A stretch of 64,000 nucleotides of DNA from an uncultured Ignavibacteriota bacterium (lineage in GTDB: Bacteria > Bacteroidota > Ignavibacteria > UBA10030 > UBA8401): positions 1-64,000 of the forward strand of contig CAISDA010000079.1 of the NCBI GenBank assembly GCA_903884005.1. Direction: 5' to 3'. The position numbers were made by a program, and so were the translations under genes. Shown here piece after piece: positions 1 to 13,500 of the stretch. Numbering within the stretch: position 1 is the first letter of the stretch; each line of letters begins with the position of its first letter. Under the pieces are notes generated by a model, which saw only the letters and a list, made by a program, of their open reading frames with translations, was not told the origin of the DNA and did no database searches.

Positions 1-70
1 CCAAAGGCCGTCTATATTAATCCACCGTTACCACAACCACCACCGAAAATCATTGTGTGTGGTAGTTAAC

Positions 71-86
71 ACAAAAATATTTTTGT
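71..86. repeat. 16-bp perfect AT-rich palindrome after the small peptide gene
   Basis: ACAAAAATATTTTTGT is a perfect 16-bp palindrome beginning one base after the stop codon of the small exported peptide. It could fold into a weak hairpin at the mRNA 3' end or be a protein-binding site. It lacks the GC-rich stem of a standard terminator. Confidence 0.4.
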
Positions 87-87
87 C

Positions 88-228
88 TCACTCGGATTTG
101 CAGGTTCCGCAAACAAAAGTTGGCTTCGTCGAAGTAACGGATGCATTACTTATTGGTGATTTTGGGGCTTGCGCATAAACGGATGCGCAAGAGAGCAAAA
201 GCAGTAGGGCAGAGAAAATTTTACGCAT
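88..228 (-). CDS. Small exported peptide with C-terminal CxxC (46 aa)
   Basis: A 46-residue ORF starting at ATG 228-226 behind a strong Shine-Dalgarno (GGAGG at 234-238, 5-nt spacing) and ending in TGA at 88-90. The first 19 residues form a textbook signal peptide: basic MRK, a leucine-rich core, and a VYA cleavage site before QAPKSP. LLSC inside it also resembles a weak lipobox, so a lipoprotein is an alternative. The mature part is only about 27 residues, rich in Ser, Thr and Lys, and ends FVCGTCKSE. The two cysteines could form a disulfide, bind a metal or take a modification. I do not recognise a family. It follows the glycosyltransferase operon on the same strand, 340 bp downstream, and its partner genes, if any, lie off the left edge. 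The good RBS and signal peptide make it likely real; its function is unknown. Confidence 0.6.
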   Translation of the reverse strand: MRKIFSALLLLLSCASVYAQAPKSPISNASVTSTKPTFVCGTCKSE

Positions 229-240
229 AACTACCTCCAT

Positions 241-567
241 GTAATTGAATAATGTAAATCCAGCTATCCATTGTGCTGTTTCTTAATCATCGGCAGCAAT
301 CGTAAAAAATTGAGCCGGTTATTGTTTGTTTGTTGAGAAAATAAAATTCCCTGAAATTCTGCTGAATTATCGCTCGTAGTAGCGAAACAATTGGATCGGT
401 CAGCTAATTGGACAGAATATCACACCGTTGGTTTTTCGGCAAAAATGGCGCTTCCCTATAGAGGCCGCGCGAAATGGATCACCGCAGAATACCCTGTGTG
501 TATATACGCTGTGTTCTTCGAATGGTGGGTGACAAGAGGTGCGAACATGGAGAACGGTCTCGGCGGG
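241..567. other. Intergenic region, AT-rich
   Basis: This 327-bp stretch separates the end of the GT90 gene from the small exported peptide gene. It is AT-rich and must hold the promoter of the peptide gene if that is transcribed separately, but I see no convincing -35/-10 pair. No convincing terminator follows the GT90 gene either. An open frame on the plus strand (391-810) crosses into the GT90 gene and has no family character. Confidence 0.5.
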
Positions 568-1500
568 TTACGCGTTATACAGAGCATTGAAATTATGCAG
601 TATTGTCAGCAAATAGAGTTCATGTGTATATATATTTGCCAACATTTTTCCCAATGCCTTTTGTTTCTCTACATGCGAGAGCAGGCTTTGTTCATCTGCT
701 GTTTCAATAAATGCCTCAACTTCGTTTTCTTTGACATAAAAGAATGGCAACGTCTGGTGAAAAATATGGTAATACCAAGACATCAATTCTTCAGGCGGGA
801 TGATAAATAAGCATATGCTATTCGAATTCAGGATCCAAATCAATCTGTCCCAACTCGTACTATTTCCATTAATATTAATGAGGTAGCGATATTTCAATTG
901 CGTTTCTATGCTCAAAGGAGGCGACAGGATAGCCTCGTCTTTCTCTGATGGATTCTGAATAAAACTGGAAATTTTTGCGAAAACGACTTTGCTCTCCTTA
1001 TATCTGTGGCAAAATGGGATTCTCTGGTGTCCCGTATCCGCGCCGATAAAGATCGCTTTGTTTACTTTTTCGGTAAACGGAATGTCATATTTGTTAACAA
1101 CTTCAATTCGCGACGGAAATAATGAGATGTAACAATCAGGTACAAGGACGTTGTTGCTTTTATGCCGACGGGCAAATGCAAATTTGCTATATTCGCAGTT
1201 GTCTTCATCGGGAGGAATATCCTCAATATTAAGGATCACCCTGAATGATACATCCATGGAATATCGCTGAAGAAGATATTCCGTAAATTTTTTAAAATGA
1301 GAGATCCGATGCAGAGCGACCCCTTCCGATGTGTCTTTTTCTATCATGACAGACCGATTGACGATATTGATGAGGACTTCATTATGACCTAATGAAATAT
1401 CCCTATAATCTTTCCGTATTGTAGGTTTACGCGAATAGAGCTCCTCCCTGGCGGAGAGATCGATATAATAGTCCAGATTCGCGTCGGTCGTATTTTCCAT
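568..1500 (-). CDS. Glycosyltransferase family 90 (CAP10-like) protein
   Basis: A 310-residue cytoplasmic-type protein resembling CAP10/GT90 enzymes, which add xylose, glucose or other sugars to glycans in fungi, animals and some bacterial LPS core pathways. The C-terminal half carries the family signature: a KYRYLININGN block followed by SxSWDR near residue 205, then a hydrophobic strand and a WYYHIF/PFFYVKE segment, matching the usual 'yl.ldG...S.Rl..ll.s.s.vl......ew....l.PwvHyvpv' pattern. No signal peptide or membrane segment is visible. It lies 67 bp downstream of the giant glycosyltransferase gene on the same strand and is probably co-transcribed, so it likely adds a residue to the same glycan. 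Donor and acceptor cannot be deduced. The start is the ATG at 1500, with only a weak RBS. Confidence 0.7.
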   Translation of the reverse strand: MENTTDANLDYYIDLSAREELYSRKPTIRKDYRDISLGHNEVLINIVNRSVMIEKDTSEGVALHRISHFKKFTEYLLQRYSMDVSFRVILNIEDIPPDEDNCEYSKFAFARRHKSNNVLVPDCYISLFPSRIEVVNKYDIPFTEKVNKAIFIGADTGHQRIPFCHRYKESKVVFAKISSFIQNPSEKDEAILSPPLSIETQLKYRYLININGNSTSWDRLIWILNSNSICLFIIPPEELMSWYYHIFHQTLPFFYVKENEVEAFIETADEQSLLSHVEKQKALGKMLANIYTHELYLLTILHNFNALYNA

Positions 1501-1567
1501 AGTCTCATATTTCTATTGAACAACAGCAGTTCTTTGGCAGCGGTAGCCGCACGATGTTTTTTTGTGA

Positions 1568-4500
1568 TTACCGCGTGGCTGACGATTCGGCGGGAACTGG
1601 CAACGCCGATGCTCCTGCAGCAAAGCCCGATTGTTTGAGATACTTCCAGTTCTCGAGGGCAGTTTCATTCGTTGGATCGAGTGTAATGACCCGCGAGAGA
1701 AAATCGGCTGCCTCCGGATACTTTTCCTTCATAATGGCAGCAGCGGCAAGGTCATTCAGTGCATGGATGTCATCAGGATTCCGCGCGACCATCGCGGTAA
1801 GGATCTCGACAGCCTCCGCGATGTTGTTCTCACCAAGGAAACGCTCCGCTGTGCCGAGCATGGAATCGACTTGATCCACCCTCTCATAGCGTCGAATCGG
1901 GTTGTTGTTCAACACGGCAATTCTTTGTTTCATCACGTCATATGCATGGTCCCACGTCCATGCCGCATGGACATGGTCATGCGCCCGGCGGCCCAAGGCA
2001 GTCATCTCCGGTGTGTGACCCGCAGCATAGAGCATCTTTGTCTTGAGATCAATCAGAGATGGTTCAAGCACCCAAGGATTGACCGGTGTGTCGAACACAC
2101 CCACCTTTTTTTCCTCGAATATTGTTTTCCGGGCATCGATCAATACACTGTTCTCCGCCGTGCAGAAGTCGAGACAGGCCCCACCGTTGGATACGATCAC
2201 GGGAGTCCCACAAGCCATTGCCTCGAGAATGGGCAGTCCGAACCCTTCTCCGCGATATGGGTGCACGAGTACATCGCATGCACGGTAAAGTCCGGCGAGC
2301 TTCCGATCACTCAGCATCGTGTCTATGTATTCGATGACGGGCGCGTTCTTCTGTTTTCGAATCTCGGCAATTCGCTCCCTGCAATTTTGTCCCTTGTAGA
2401 ATGAATCACCGCCCATATCCTTGATCACAAGGCACACGTCATCTTTTTTCGTGAACGCCTGCGTATAGGCATCGAGCAAAATATCGATGCCCTTGCGATA
2501 GATCGTTCCACCCACAAACAGAAACTTAAATTTTTTCTTCGTCTTCAGTGCATAGGGTTTTGCCTTCACGTTGAATATCGTCGGATCGAATCCGTTCGGC
2601 ACAACGAACACCCGCTCGGCAGGGACGCCTGAATCGATGTAGACATTGCGCACGTACGAGCTGGGTACCCAAGCCTCGTCGACCTGCGTGGAAAACACAT
2701 TCACCCACTCTGTCGGCAGTGCACCGAATTCCCACGGCTGAATCACAACCCAGCGCCCATGCTCCGGTGCGGAGAGGTTCGGAGGCCACTGATGACGTAC
2801 ATGGATATCGGCCTCGCCGATCTCCTTGCCGATGAACTGCCGCAATGCCGCCGCCGGGTCGTTGGCGTCGGGCGAATAGGTGTCGGTTTCGTAGGGTATC
2901 AGCGACAGGTTCATTTCATCCTTCGCCAGGCGCACGCACATTTCCCGATTAATGAGCGCGAGCGAATGCTTCACAAATTGCGTGCCCTCCCAGATGAGTT
3001 TCATCTTCCCCACACGCGGCACACCGCCTGCGCCCGGGAGCCCCGCTGCTTTTTCGGAACCCGCTTTTATCGAATCGACAGTCTGTACTGCGTGAACAGA
3101 TGCCGTTCCGCTCTGTTCGATTTGCCGCAGTCGTTGAAGGATGGTCCCGCCAACGGTTGTGACGTTATATTTTTCAGCGATGTGCCGTTTAGCCGCGACT
3201 CCCTTTTCCTTTGCTTCGTCCCGATGCGCATATACGCGGCGAATGAGCTGCTTCAAATGTGAACAGGAAGGTTCCGCCCACCGATGGCCGATGTAGACTG
3301 GGATCTCATTGCCTGTAATTGTCACCAGAGACTCCACATCGATGAGGTACGAATTCTCGTTGTTCATGAATTCCGTATTGCCGCTCCAATTGGTGCCGAT
3401 CACGGGAAGGCCGAACGCCATCGCTTCCATCTGAGGCCTTCCCCATCCTTCTCCCCGTGCGGGAAGAACGAATGCATCGACCGCCTTATACAGACGGAGC
3501 ATATCGTTGAACGGCAATTGACTCGTCATCAGTTCAAACCGGGGCAGCCGCGAGGTCTTATACCCATGCTTGCGAATTAATCCGTTTATTTTTTCCGCTA
3601 TCAGTGCTTTTGTATCCCCGTCATAGTCCGAGAGCAAATGTGTCCGGAGATATAAACAAACGTCGTCTGAATTCGTGAATTCTTCAAAATATGCCCGAAG
3701 CAGTACATCCCATCCCTTCCGGTTCGTCCATTCGAACATGGACAAAAAATTATATCCCGCTTTATTGGGCAGCTCGAGGGGTTGTATTCCCTCCGGATCG
3801 AAGAGATCGGTGTCGATGCTGCCGGGGATAATATGGATCTTTCCCTCTTTCACTCCCGATTGAGCGAATGTGTCCTTATTGAATCGGCTTGGCACCCACA
3901 CTTCGTCCATGTCGTTGCATTTTTGCACCCAGTCCGGCGGAATTCTGTCTGTCTCGAACATCGTTCGGCCAATGCTGCGAAACACGCCCGGCACCGGCAT
4001 GAAATGATGCGCAGGCTTGTGCTGAATCAAAATTGTATTTTTATTCACCGACATGGGGGCGACCCAGTCCTGCGGCGGAATTTTGTGCAGCCGGAAGAGA
4101 ACTTCCTTCCATCGCACCGGCATGTTATCGATGAACGCCTGAGAGAATAATTGATTCTGATGCCGAATCGTAAGGTCGATTAGCGGATCCAAACCGAGTA
4201 TAAAACTAATCGCCTCGCTTGCGTACCCGCTCGGATTGAATATCGGGGCCGTCCAGACGATGTCATTCTTCAATTGTGCACGGGTGCCGGAAACCGCAGC
4301 ATGCACTGTTGCCGCTTCGGCATTTCCCGGAGTTGCTTCCGTTTTTGGTCGAACCGGTTCCGGTGCGCCGTGCTCTATGCCGAGCATAGACTCCCACACA
4401 TCGATGGTTTTCATCGCTGTACGTGCCCATGAGAATTTTGCCGCCTGTTCGGTTCCTTTGACGCGCACTATATCCCTTCGTTTCGGATTCTTCAGGAGCG

Positions 4501-7500
4501 ACAGCATCGCCGCGGAAACCCCAGCCAAATCATCCGGACGAAAAAGCAGCGCTGCATCGCCGGCTACTTCCGGAATGGAAGTTGCATTCGAGGCGATCAC
4601 AGGACATCGATGTGCCATCGCTTCAAGCACAGGGAATCCGAATCCCTCGGCCTTCGAAAGAAACAGCACACTCACGGCTCTCTCATATAAAGCGTTGAGT
4701 TCATTGCGTTCAATGAATCCGGTAAAAATGATATCCTTGGCCTTTTTCTTCTCGAATTCGTCGGCATAGGCTTTCAAGGTGTGATCTCGTTCACCGACGA
4801 CGACCAACTGGCATGCACTTTGTTCATGACAGAGAACGAATGCTTCCACCGCTCCCAAAAAATTTTTATGCGGATCCAACGCCCCGACATGAAGGAAAAA
4901 CGGTTTGGTGATCGAATACTTCTGCAACACACTGAAATCTGCAGGCACTGTCGACGTATTGACACCCGCGTGGATCGTGACCATTCGCGCTTCCGGAACT
5001 TTCATCATTTCCGTCACATCACGTTTTGTAAATTCGGAAATCGTCAGAAGCCGGCAGTCCGATTCCATGTATTGGTGGAGTCGACGCACGTAGAGTGATT
5101 TCGATTGTTCATCCATTGAATTCCAATATATCCTCAGCGGACAAAGATCGAAAAACGTTATCGTCGTCGTGGGATGAGGAAGCACGCGCAGGGGAGCATC
5201 GAAACCGGCGCCCATATTCATCGGATCGGGAATATGCATGAGGTGAACGATATCCTTATGCCGGTTCATGATCCGTTTATAGACGACGTTCGCATTCTGC
5301 ATCATCGGAGCAAGTGCCGCGCAGGGAACAGATTCCTCCCCATACAGAATGAAACGCCATTGCGGACGAAGCCGAAATACTTCCATGAGATGGTATTTCG
5401 AATATTGTCCTATTCCCCTGGCCACCGATGCCGAATAAAAAAATGTCCGGGCATCGATGCCGATGGTGACCTCATTGCTTGCGGCAGGCTGCCGGACGAT
5501 AGCCGTGCCCTGAGCAGCCATCGCGGATAATTGTGTAATTTCTTTTTCCCAGCGATCGAAAAACTTCCTGCCCGATGCAGCCAGCATCGATCCCAATTTG
5601 TTTCCATCTGTTGACGACTGGCTTTCGAAGTGAATGATGGTCGATGCCGGTTCATACACTACCGTCTTTCCCACCCGGCGTGTTTTGAAGCACAGGTCGA
5701 TATCTTCGAAATACATACCGTACGTTTCATCAAACCCCTGTACCGAAATAAATAATCCTTTTGAGATGCCCAGGCATGCCCCAGTCACCGCGGTCATCGT
5801 GGCAGCCATGTTCGCATCCGGATGGCTTTCGGACTGCCGGCGTAATCGGTGCATGGGCCAGAGCGGGTACGGACTCTCCGGGACTTTTACAAATTCAATA
5901 CCGCAGTGCTGAATAGTCCTATCGGGGTAAAGCAACTTCGCTCCGACAATGCCAACCGTAGTATCGGCCCGCAATCGGTGAACCAGCGGCGACAGCCATC
6001 CGGCCAGAACCTGTGTATCGTTGTTCAGGAAGACAAGGTACGTTCCCCGCGCGATGGCCGCGCCGGCGTTATTCGCCTTGGCGAAGCCCTCATTCGTCGT
6101 GTTTGTTATCACACGCAGATCCGGGCGTTGCTTCATTTCACCGGCGAGAAGCCGTGCCGTTTCGTCAATAGACGCATTATCGATGACGATCACTTCAAAC
6201 GACAGGCCGGTCCCCGTCACCCGATAGATCGACTCGATGCAATTTTTGGTCAACTCCGATTTATTATACACCGGTATGATGATCGATACATCGACAGCGT
6301 GGTCGTGCGCATGCACCCCCAGCTGTTTTCGCATTCCGGCCACGTCCGCATCGGAAGGGGCAACTGCCTCAAGTCTCGACAACAGTAATACTGCGGCCTG
6401 TTTGTCGCCAAAGCGTACTGCAACAGTCAAGAGACCTTTAAGAGCGGCGACATCATCGGGCGTCTGCCTCAGCACAGCTTCGTACCCGTTCACTATTGGG
6501 GCCATATCCGATTGCGACATCAGCATCACCCTCAGTGCTTTCGCGAATACGGAGAGTCTCATTTCCGTTACGTTATATGGCAGCAACGACGACTGATCAT
6601 GGAGAAACGATTTCGTAGCACTCGCAATATCATCATATTGGACATGCCAGCCGTTTGCACGCTCCTCTGCCGCGAACCGGGCGATACGTTCCTGATAGAC
6701 TTTTTTCCTGCCATGCTGTTCGCTGCGAATTGGATAGTGGCGAAGAATGAAATTGATCGGAAATAGTTTTCGATCGGGGAACTGGGCGTTATGCCCGCCG
6801 GTTGAAACAAGGTCAACTCTCGTCCCGGTTTTTTTCCACGCTTTAATTTGATTGCTGTCGAACCATCCTCCCGGTTCGTATCGCTTTAAATACTCTCGTA
6901 CGTCCTGACCGCCGACAAATGTATTATCGACCGGTTTGAAATTCAGTAATTCGAAATTAACGGCATTGTATCCGAGGGCATCGACAATTTCGAAGCCTTC
7001 GCGTAAAGAAGTCTGAACGAACGGGCTTTCCCGAAATTCGTCGGCATCTGCATGAATGAACCAGTCGGCTTCCAGTGTTTGTGCGAGTTCCTCTTTCCTT
7101 CGAAGCAGGTCTTTCCACACATATTCCTTCTTGTTACGCTCAGGATAACCGCAATCCTCTGGAAATCGTTCGATATGCAGGAGTCCCTTGCCAAGCCAGG
7201 GGGAGGCCTGCTTGACCGTATCATCATTCGAATTGTTGTCCAGGAGATAGACGTCCACGCCATTGGCGATGAGATCCCCAATGACGTGATGAATGACATC
7301 TCCCTCGTTATACGCCGAGATAATCGCGACGACGATGAACGATGTGCCTGAAGGAGAATTCGTGGGCTCCGGCGCAGAGACAGCGCTGTCCGCTACCCTC
7401 GGTGCTCCATCGCCGATGAGCCGGCGAGCGGCTTCCACGGCGCTCTTCGGATAGAGGGACGGATGAAACAACACGATCTGTGCTTTCAACTCCTGATCAC

Positions 7501-10500
7501 GTTCCAGGGCGCTTGTCAGCATGCTCACCTCTTTCACGCGATAGCGGAGGAGGACTTCAGGCAGGCGCCGGAATGCATACCCTGCCTCTGCACCGCTGAT
7601 CCAAAATTCCCAGTCCTCATACCCCCGGCAATTCCGCTTATACCCGCCGACAGCTTTCCACATCGCTTTTTTGTAGAGAGAACAATAGGCGAAATAATTT
7701 TGCCGGTAGAGTGTGTTGCGGTCAAAATCCAGGGTGCGGACAATTTTCTTTTCAACATTAAAATATTCCTGGTCCGTGTAGACGACATCACAGTTGGTCC
7801 TGCACATTTCCCGGTATGTCGATTCGAGCATCAACGGATTGAGAATGTCGTCCGCGTCCAACGGCAAAATGTATTCGCCGTGCGCAACCGCGATACCATT
7901 ATTTCGTGAAATTGCCGGCTGCCCTGAATTCGGCTGATTGATCAAAGAAATATTGCGGTGTGGATATTGGGCAATGATCGCTTCAGCAACTTCTTTTGTA
8001 TTATCCGTGCTGCCGTCATTGACGATAATGAGTTCCCAGTTGGCATAGGTTTGATTGACTACGCTCTCCACGGCCTCCGGCAAGTACAACGCATAGTTGT
8101 AACATGGCATCACAACCGATATCAAAGGAAGAGTTGTAGCCGACATGTTTTTGAGATTTCTTGACACGATTTTTTCGAGTTGGGGGTTAGACAGCATGCC
8201 CTTTTGCCGATGATAGCGATGGAGCAGTTGTACTGGCTCCAGGCATTCGGCGGCAATTTCGTGAACCAATGCGCTGGCGGTCTCTTTTTCCATTTTATGC
8301 AAAGCAGCGGCAAGTTGTTCCATCTGACTTTTAGCCGAGTCGACGTCAATGTTCCACTGTTCAACGATGTGCGCATTGATGTGATCTACTGAAAATGCGC
8401 CGGGCTGTCGAAACCCCAGTGTCACCGCTCCATATCCCCGCGTTTGGTGAATTCTGCAAAAAGATTCAACCGAAAGCGCGTGATCATGCCATGCGATGCA
8501 GGACGCCTCATACAGCACCTGATACCCGGCCTGCTCCAGCCGATATCCGAATTCAATATCTTCTGCCGCCGGCCCGCTGAATTCCTCGTCAAATCCGCCT
8601 ATCTCTTCGGCAGCCCTTTTTAACAATGAGATATTGCATGTATAAAAATGATTATAGTCATACAATAATCCGGAAACCATGTTCGGATAATCGAATACGA
8701 TATCTTTCGTCGCCGCAAGATGGCCTATAAATGTCCGTGTGTACTTGGGGAGATACTGGAACGCGCCTAACACGGAAATTTTTTCTCCGCGGTGTTTCAT
8801 CTGAAGGTCGTAATGAATTTTCACTGCATTCGGTTCCAGTATCGCATCATCATTGAGAATCAATATGTACTCTCCTGATGATGTGCGGATGCCCATATTT
8901 CGAGCAGCTGCGGGGCCTTTATTCTCCTGCCGGAGATAGATGAGACTGAACGGAACGCTCATGTTCCGTACGACATCACGAGTGTTATCCGTCGAACCAT
9001 CATCACAGACGATCACTTCGCATCGATCCGGCGGAAAGGTCTGACCGGCTATGGCATGGATGCATTTTTTCAAAATTTCACATCTGTTGTATGTCGGGAT
9101 AATAATGGAGAACGTAAGCAAAGGCTCTTCCTTGTCCGGAAAACGATCATGAAGATATTGGTTCTGAACATATTGAGACGGCACCCGTATGTCGTCAGGC
9201 ATCGCCAATACGGCCGGTTGCGGCTTGCCTTCGATCAATGAAATAAAAACCGGAAGTGACGATTTCCAACGGAATGATTGTTCCCAATGTCTTTTCCCAA
9301 GTTCACCGAGTGTGGTTATTATGTCGTTATGTGAAAGCAGGAAGTCGATCGCCATAGGGAAATCACTGACCGGAGCAATGATGCCCCCCGCTTCGTCTTT
9401 TACGGCATTGCATGACGGTGTCGCAATCCATGGAGTACCATAACTCATAGCCTGCAAGACAACCAAGGGACCGGCACTTTCCGCTTTTGAAGGTACCAAG
9501 AGTATGTCCGCATCACGGATTGCCGCCGAAGCCGCCGCCCTGGGTAGCCCGCCGACGATCTTCACTCGGTCATCCTGGCGTGCAAGTGAAACAATTTTTT
9601 CAAAATATGCCCCCTCTACATCGGTCGCATTACCAATGATCGCTAACTGCCACTTCCCCGGATATGTTTTTAATACAGAAAGAAGTCCGTCGTGATTTTT
9701 CACAGGCCAGAAATTTCCCACCATCACAAACAACGCATCTGTTGTGCTGAATCCATATTCAGTTCTGAAATCGATCGGATCGGCATCTTGTTCAATGGCA
9801 TGCGGAATGAACGTAGTTGGTATTCCCGCTCCCGATGTAAATGATGCATCGTATCCATTTTCGGAAACGGTAATGACCCGATCAACCGATCGCAGCAGGC
9901 GAATGATCTTGGCCCCGAAATCGTTCAGTGCCCACTCGGCCATGTTGCCGGCGCTGATACTCGGCATCATTATTATTTGAGGGTGTTGGCCCGGCAGATC
10001 TGCCAATCCCATCCCGATCCAATTATCGGGCTGTGCCAACGCGATGACGCTTGCGTATCCCCCGGTGCATAACAGGGTTCGGAATTTTTCGATCGCGCTG
10101 TTCCCCTGGCTCCCGGTGATATCCTTGGGGATCGCAAAGTCATGAATCGTCATTCCGGCGCAGCAATGTGACGTTCTTTCTGGCATTGCCCTGCAGGCCA
10201 CGTCGATATGATACCCTTTTCCCTGTAATTGACGGCCGAGGTCTTCAATATACACTTCTACACCGCCGACTGAGGGCCAGAAATAATCACACACCAGCAG
10301 TACTTTTTTTGGGCTTCCTTCCAGAAAAGGGATTGAATCACATGGTATTTCGAACGACTTCCACGCCGTGGCGGGTCTTTTACCCCACGCCGACGGCCAA
10401 TGAGCATCCCGTGCCCGTTCCGATTCATTCCAATTCAATGCCCCGTCGGCGAGAGAGATGCTCGCCTGATTTTCATAATAGATTCCCAGAACTTCAGGCA

Positions 10501-13500
10501 GATGCAGCATGTTCTCGTTACGCATTGCCAACTTGAGCCAGAATTCATAATCACCGGCTGAACGATAGCTGTCGTCAAAGTAGCCATAGGTGTCATGTAA
10601 TTTTTTCCGCCACATGGGATGCGGTCCCAGGAAGCAGACATCGAAGAGCTGTCGCGTATCGCTCTCCGGCCAGGCAAATCGTCCTTTGGGGGAACATTGA
10701 CTCCATGTATCCGTTTCATTTATTGTGACAACACTATCCGCATAGACGATGCTGATGTCAGGCCGGCACGACAACGTCTCGGCAAGAATTCGAAATGCAT
10801 CCGGCGAATGCCTGTCATCAGTATTCGCATTTGTAACATAGATTCCGGACGATGCCCGGATCCCGCGGTTCCAAGCCTGATACACCGTTTCCCGGTGTTT
10901 GGTTTTCACATACGTGATGTTCGGGTACCGAGTCTGGTACTCTCGAATAATGACATCTTCGTTTTGTTGCGAACCGGAATTTACGACAACAATTTCAAGG
11001 AGCCCTTTCTTCGACATCGTCTGCTGCAGGAGGTCGTCAAGGCAGCCCCGCATAAATTTTTCCGCATTATACACCGAGACAATCGCGGAGACAATATATC
11101 CGCCCGCCGCGGGTTCCGTGTCGGCGCGTTTCACAAATTGGCCCACTGTCTCTCGCGTCGCACCCTTATGTGCCGATGATTCCTCATCAGCGGTGGGGCC
11201 GTCGGCAGGTTTTCGGGCAGTCGCCCAGATCCATGGGGAGGGATTCTCAATGTCGATGGAACAATACCCCTGCTGAATGAGGAGACCGCGCAATTCTTCA
11301 GAGGTATAGCTGTTGCCGAAAAACGCATATTGCTTGTCCGGTGTTCCCTCTTCATCGAATCCTCCGAGGTTCGGGTTGCTTTTATCATGCACCTGCAGTC
11401 GAAAATATCCTCCCGGCTTCAGCACACGCATTACTTCGTCGAAATAACTCTTGACGACGGACACCGAACGAATATGCTGGAAGACGATCGTTGAAAAGAC
11501 AAGATCGTAATGGTGCGCCGGCAGCGGATGAAGGCTGAACCCGTCATTGAGCAGCACGGTGCCGTTGTTGCGGCCATCGGCAAGGTACTCGTGGGCAAAT
11601 TCAATCATTTTTTCGGAGATGTCGACACCGTCGACTTCTGCAAATTTTTCTCGCAGTGGTTTAATGACGCGTCCTACTCCGCATCCTATTTCAAGGATCT
11701 TCCATTGGGGATCAAGAGGAAGCGACTTCGTGATTTCTTCTGCCGAGCCGATGGCCGATGCGTACCAGCTTTTCATTTGCTCTTCAAACGGCATGGAATT
11801 GATCTCATCGCTGGTAAAGACTCGCCCGAACATTGCTTCATGCAACGTGCCGACGTTCCAAAATTCTTTTTCCTTCGACAAAAATGCCGTATTAACAACC
11901 GATACGCCATCAGCGCAGTTCACCGCCGCATTCCCATTCTTTCCTGTGTTCGTTCCGGTGACTTGAGCCTTCAACACCTGCTGAAGACAAATTAAATTAT
12001 CGAGCGCGATTTCATTTGCCGGGTCCAGCACAATAACCTGTTGCAACAGCTCAATTCCCACGGAATAATTGTTTTCGGAAATGTGAATAACCGCCAGGTT
12101 GTTCAGCGCATCGATGTTGCGGGGATCTTTTTCGAGCAGCCGGGTGAATATTATTTTTGCTGCGGCAAAATTTCCATTTTGAATTTCGAGTTCACCCGTC
12201 ACGAGCGCATCGGTCGACATCATGGTATTTCCGGATTTAGTGGCAATAATTGGCGGTGCCGGGAGCAGAGTCTTGTTCTGCGATTGCTCGAACAAGAGGC
12301 GTTCACGATCGAGTACGCATTTCGCTTCCTGATGGTATCGTTCAAGGAACTCTTGTGTCTTCTGGTTCGGCTGGCGGCGGAATCCAGCTAGCAGAGCATC
12401 TGTCGTATGCAATTGAGCGTAACGGAAAAACCTTGTCCATAATTCGAGATCACCGGCGTAGTGAAATTCCCGGCTCAAAAAACCTCCGGCTTGCTTCCAC
12501 AGCGTTCTCCGCCAGAATGTCCCCTCCTGCTGAATAAACGGATTTGAGTATTGGTTCAAAAGATATTTTCCCCTGTGCCACAACGGAAGGTAATCGTAGA
12601 CCCATTCCTGTGTTCCATCGGGAGCGAATCCGTTCGGTCTGCCCATGACCCAATCGACTTCCTGACGGGACGAAAAAATGTCGGCAACGGTCTTGAACGC
12701 TCCGGGATGAAATTTATCGTCCGAGTTCAACCACGTCATGACCTCACCCGAGCCCAATGCAAATCCTTCGTTGATGGCGGCATATTGTCCGCCATCAGGT
12801 TTCGACTGCCAGTTTGCGAGAAACGGGGAGTAGCGCCGTATGATGTCGGCGGACCCGTCCGTGCTTCCCCCATCCATGATCACATATTCCAAATTTGAAT
12901 ATTGTTGATCGAGCACGGATTCGATGCATTCTTCAAGAAATTCAGCCTGATTAAACGAGGGCGTCACAACGGATATCCTGGGCTGCGATTCGTCCTGAGG
13001 AGTAAGAAATTTTTTGTAATAGCTCCACTGCTTTTTTGTAACGCTATCGTCGCGTGTGTCGGGCTTTTCCCACAGTACATTCCATGACGAGGGTTTACCA
13101 TCGGCGTATTCGTTTACGTTCGGGGCGCCTTTCCAAAAGGCGTTGAAATACTGCTCCGAAACGACATAGAGTTCCGCATCGTTGACGAGGCGTTCGAATG
13201 GAACGCGTGACGGTACGCCGGTAAAATATTCGGACATGAAGGGAGCAAAATCGTTTGTCCAGCACGACCTGCGTTCCGAGATAAGTATATCAAAAAGGTG
13301 AAGCGATTTTCCGCCGGGTTTCAGAATCCTGTCGATGTCCAGGCACATATTGTGGTAGAGCTGTCCGTTTTTCACTCGGCCATTCGGAACGTGTTCGAGC
13401 GCGGAAATGCTGAAAATGAAATCGAAGTAGTTCTCCGGCAGTTGGTTGTTGAAATTACCGATAAAATCCTTGACCAGACGATAACCCGTGGAATCGACTT

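Noticed and set aside
12-53. 13-codon Gly-rich minus-strand mini-ORF (MIFGGGCGNGGLI)
   Set aside because: Too short and without an RBS; more likely chance, although it lies directly downstream of the small exported peptide.
391-810. 139-codon plus-strand frame at the left end
   Set aside because: Runs into the GT90 gene on the opposite strand, no RBS, Cys/Phe-rich antisense-like composition.
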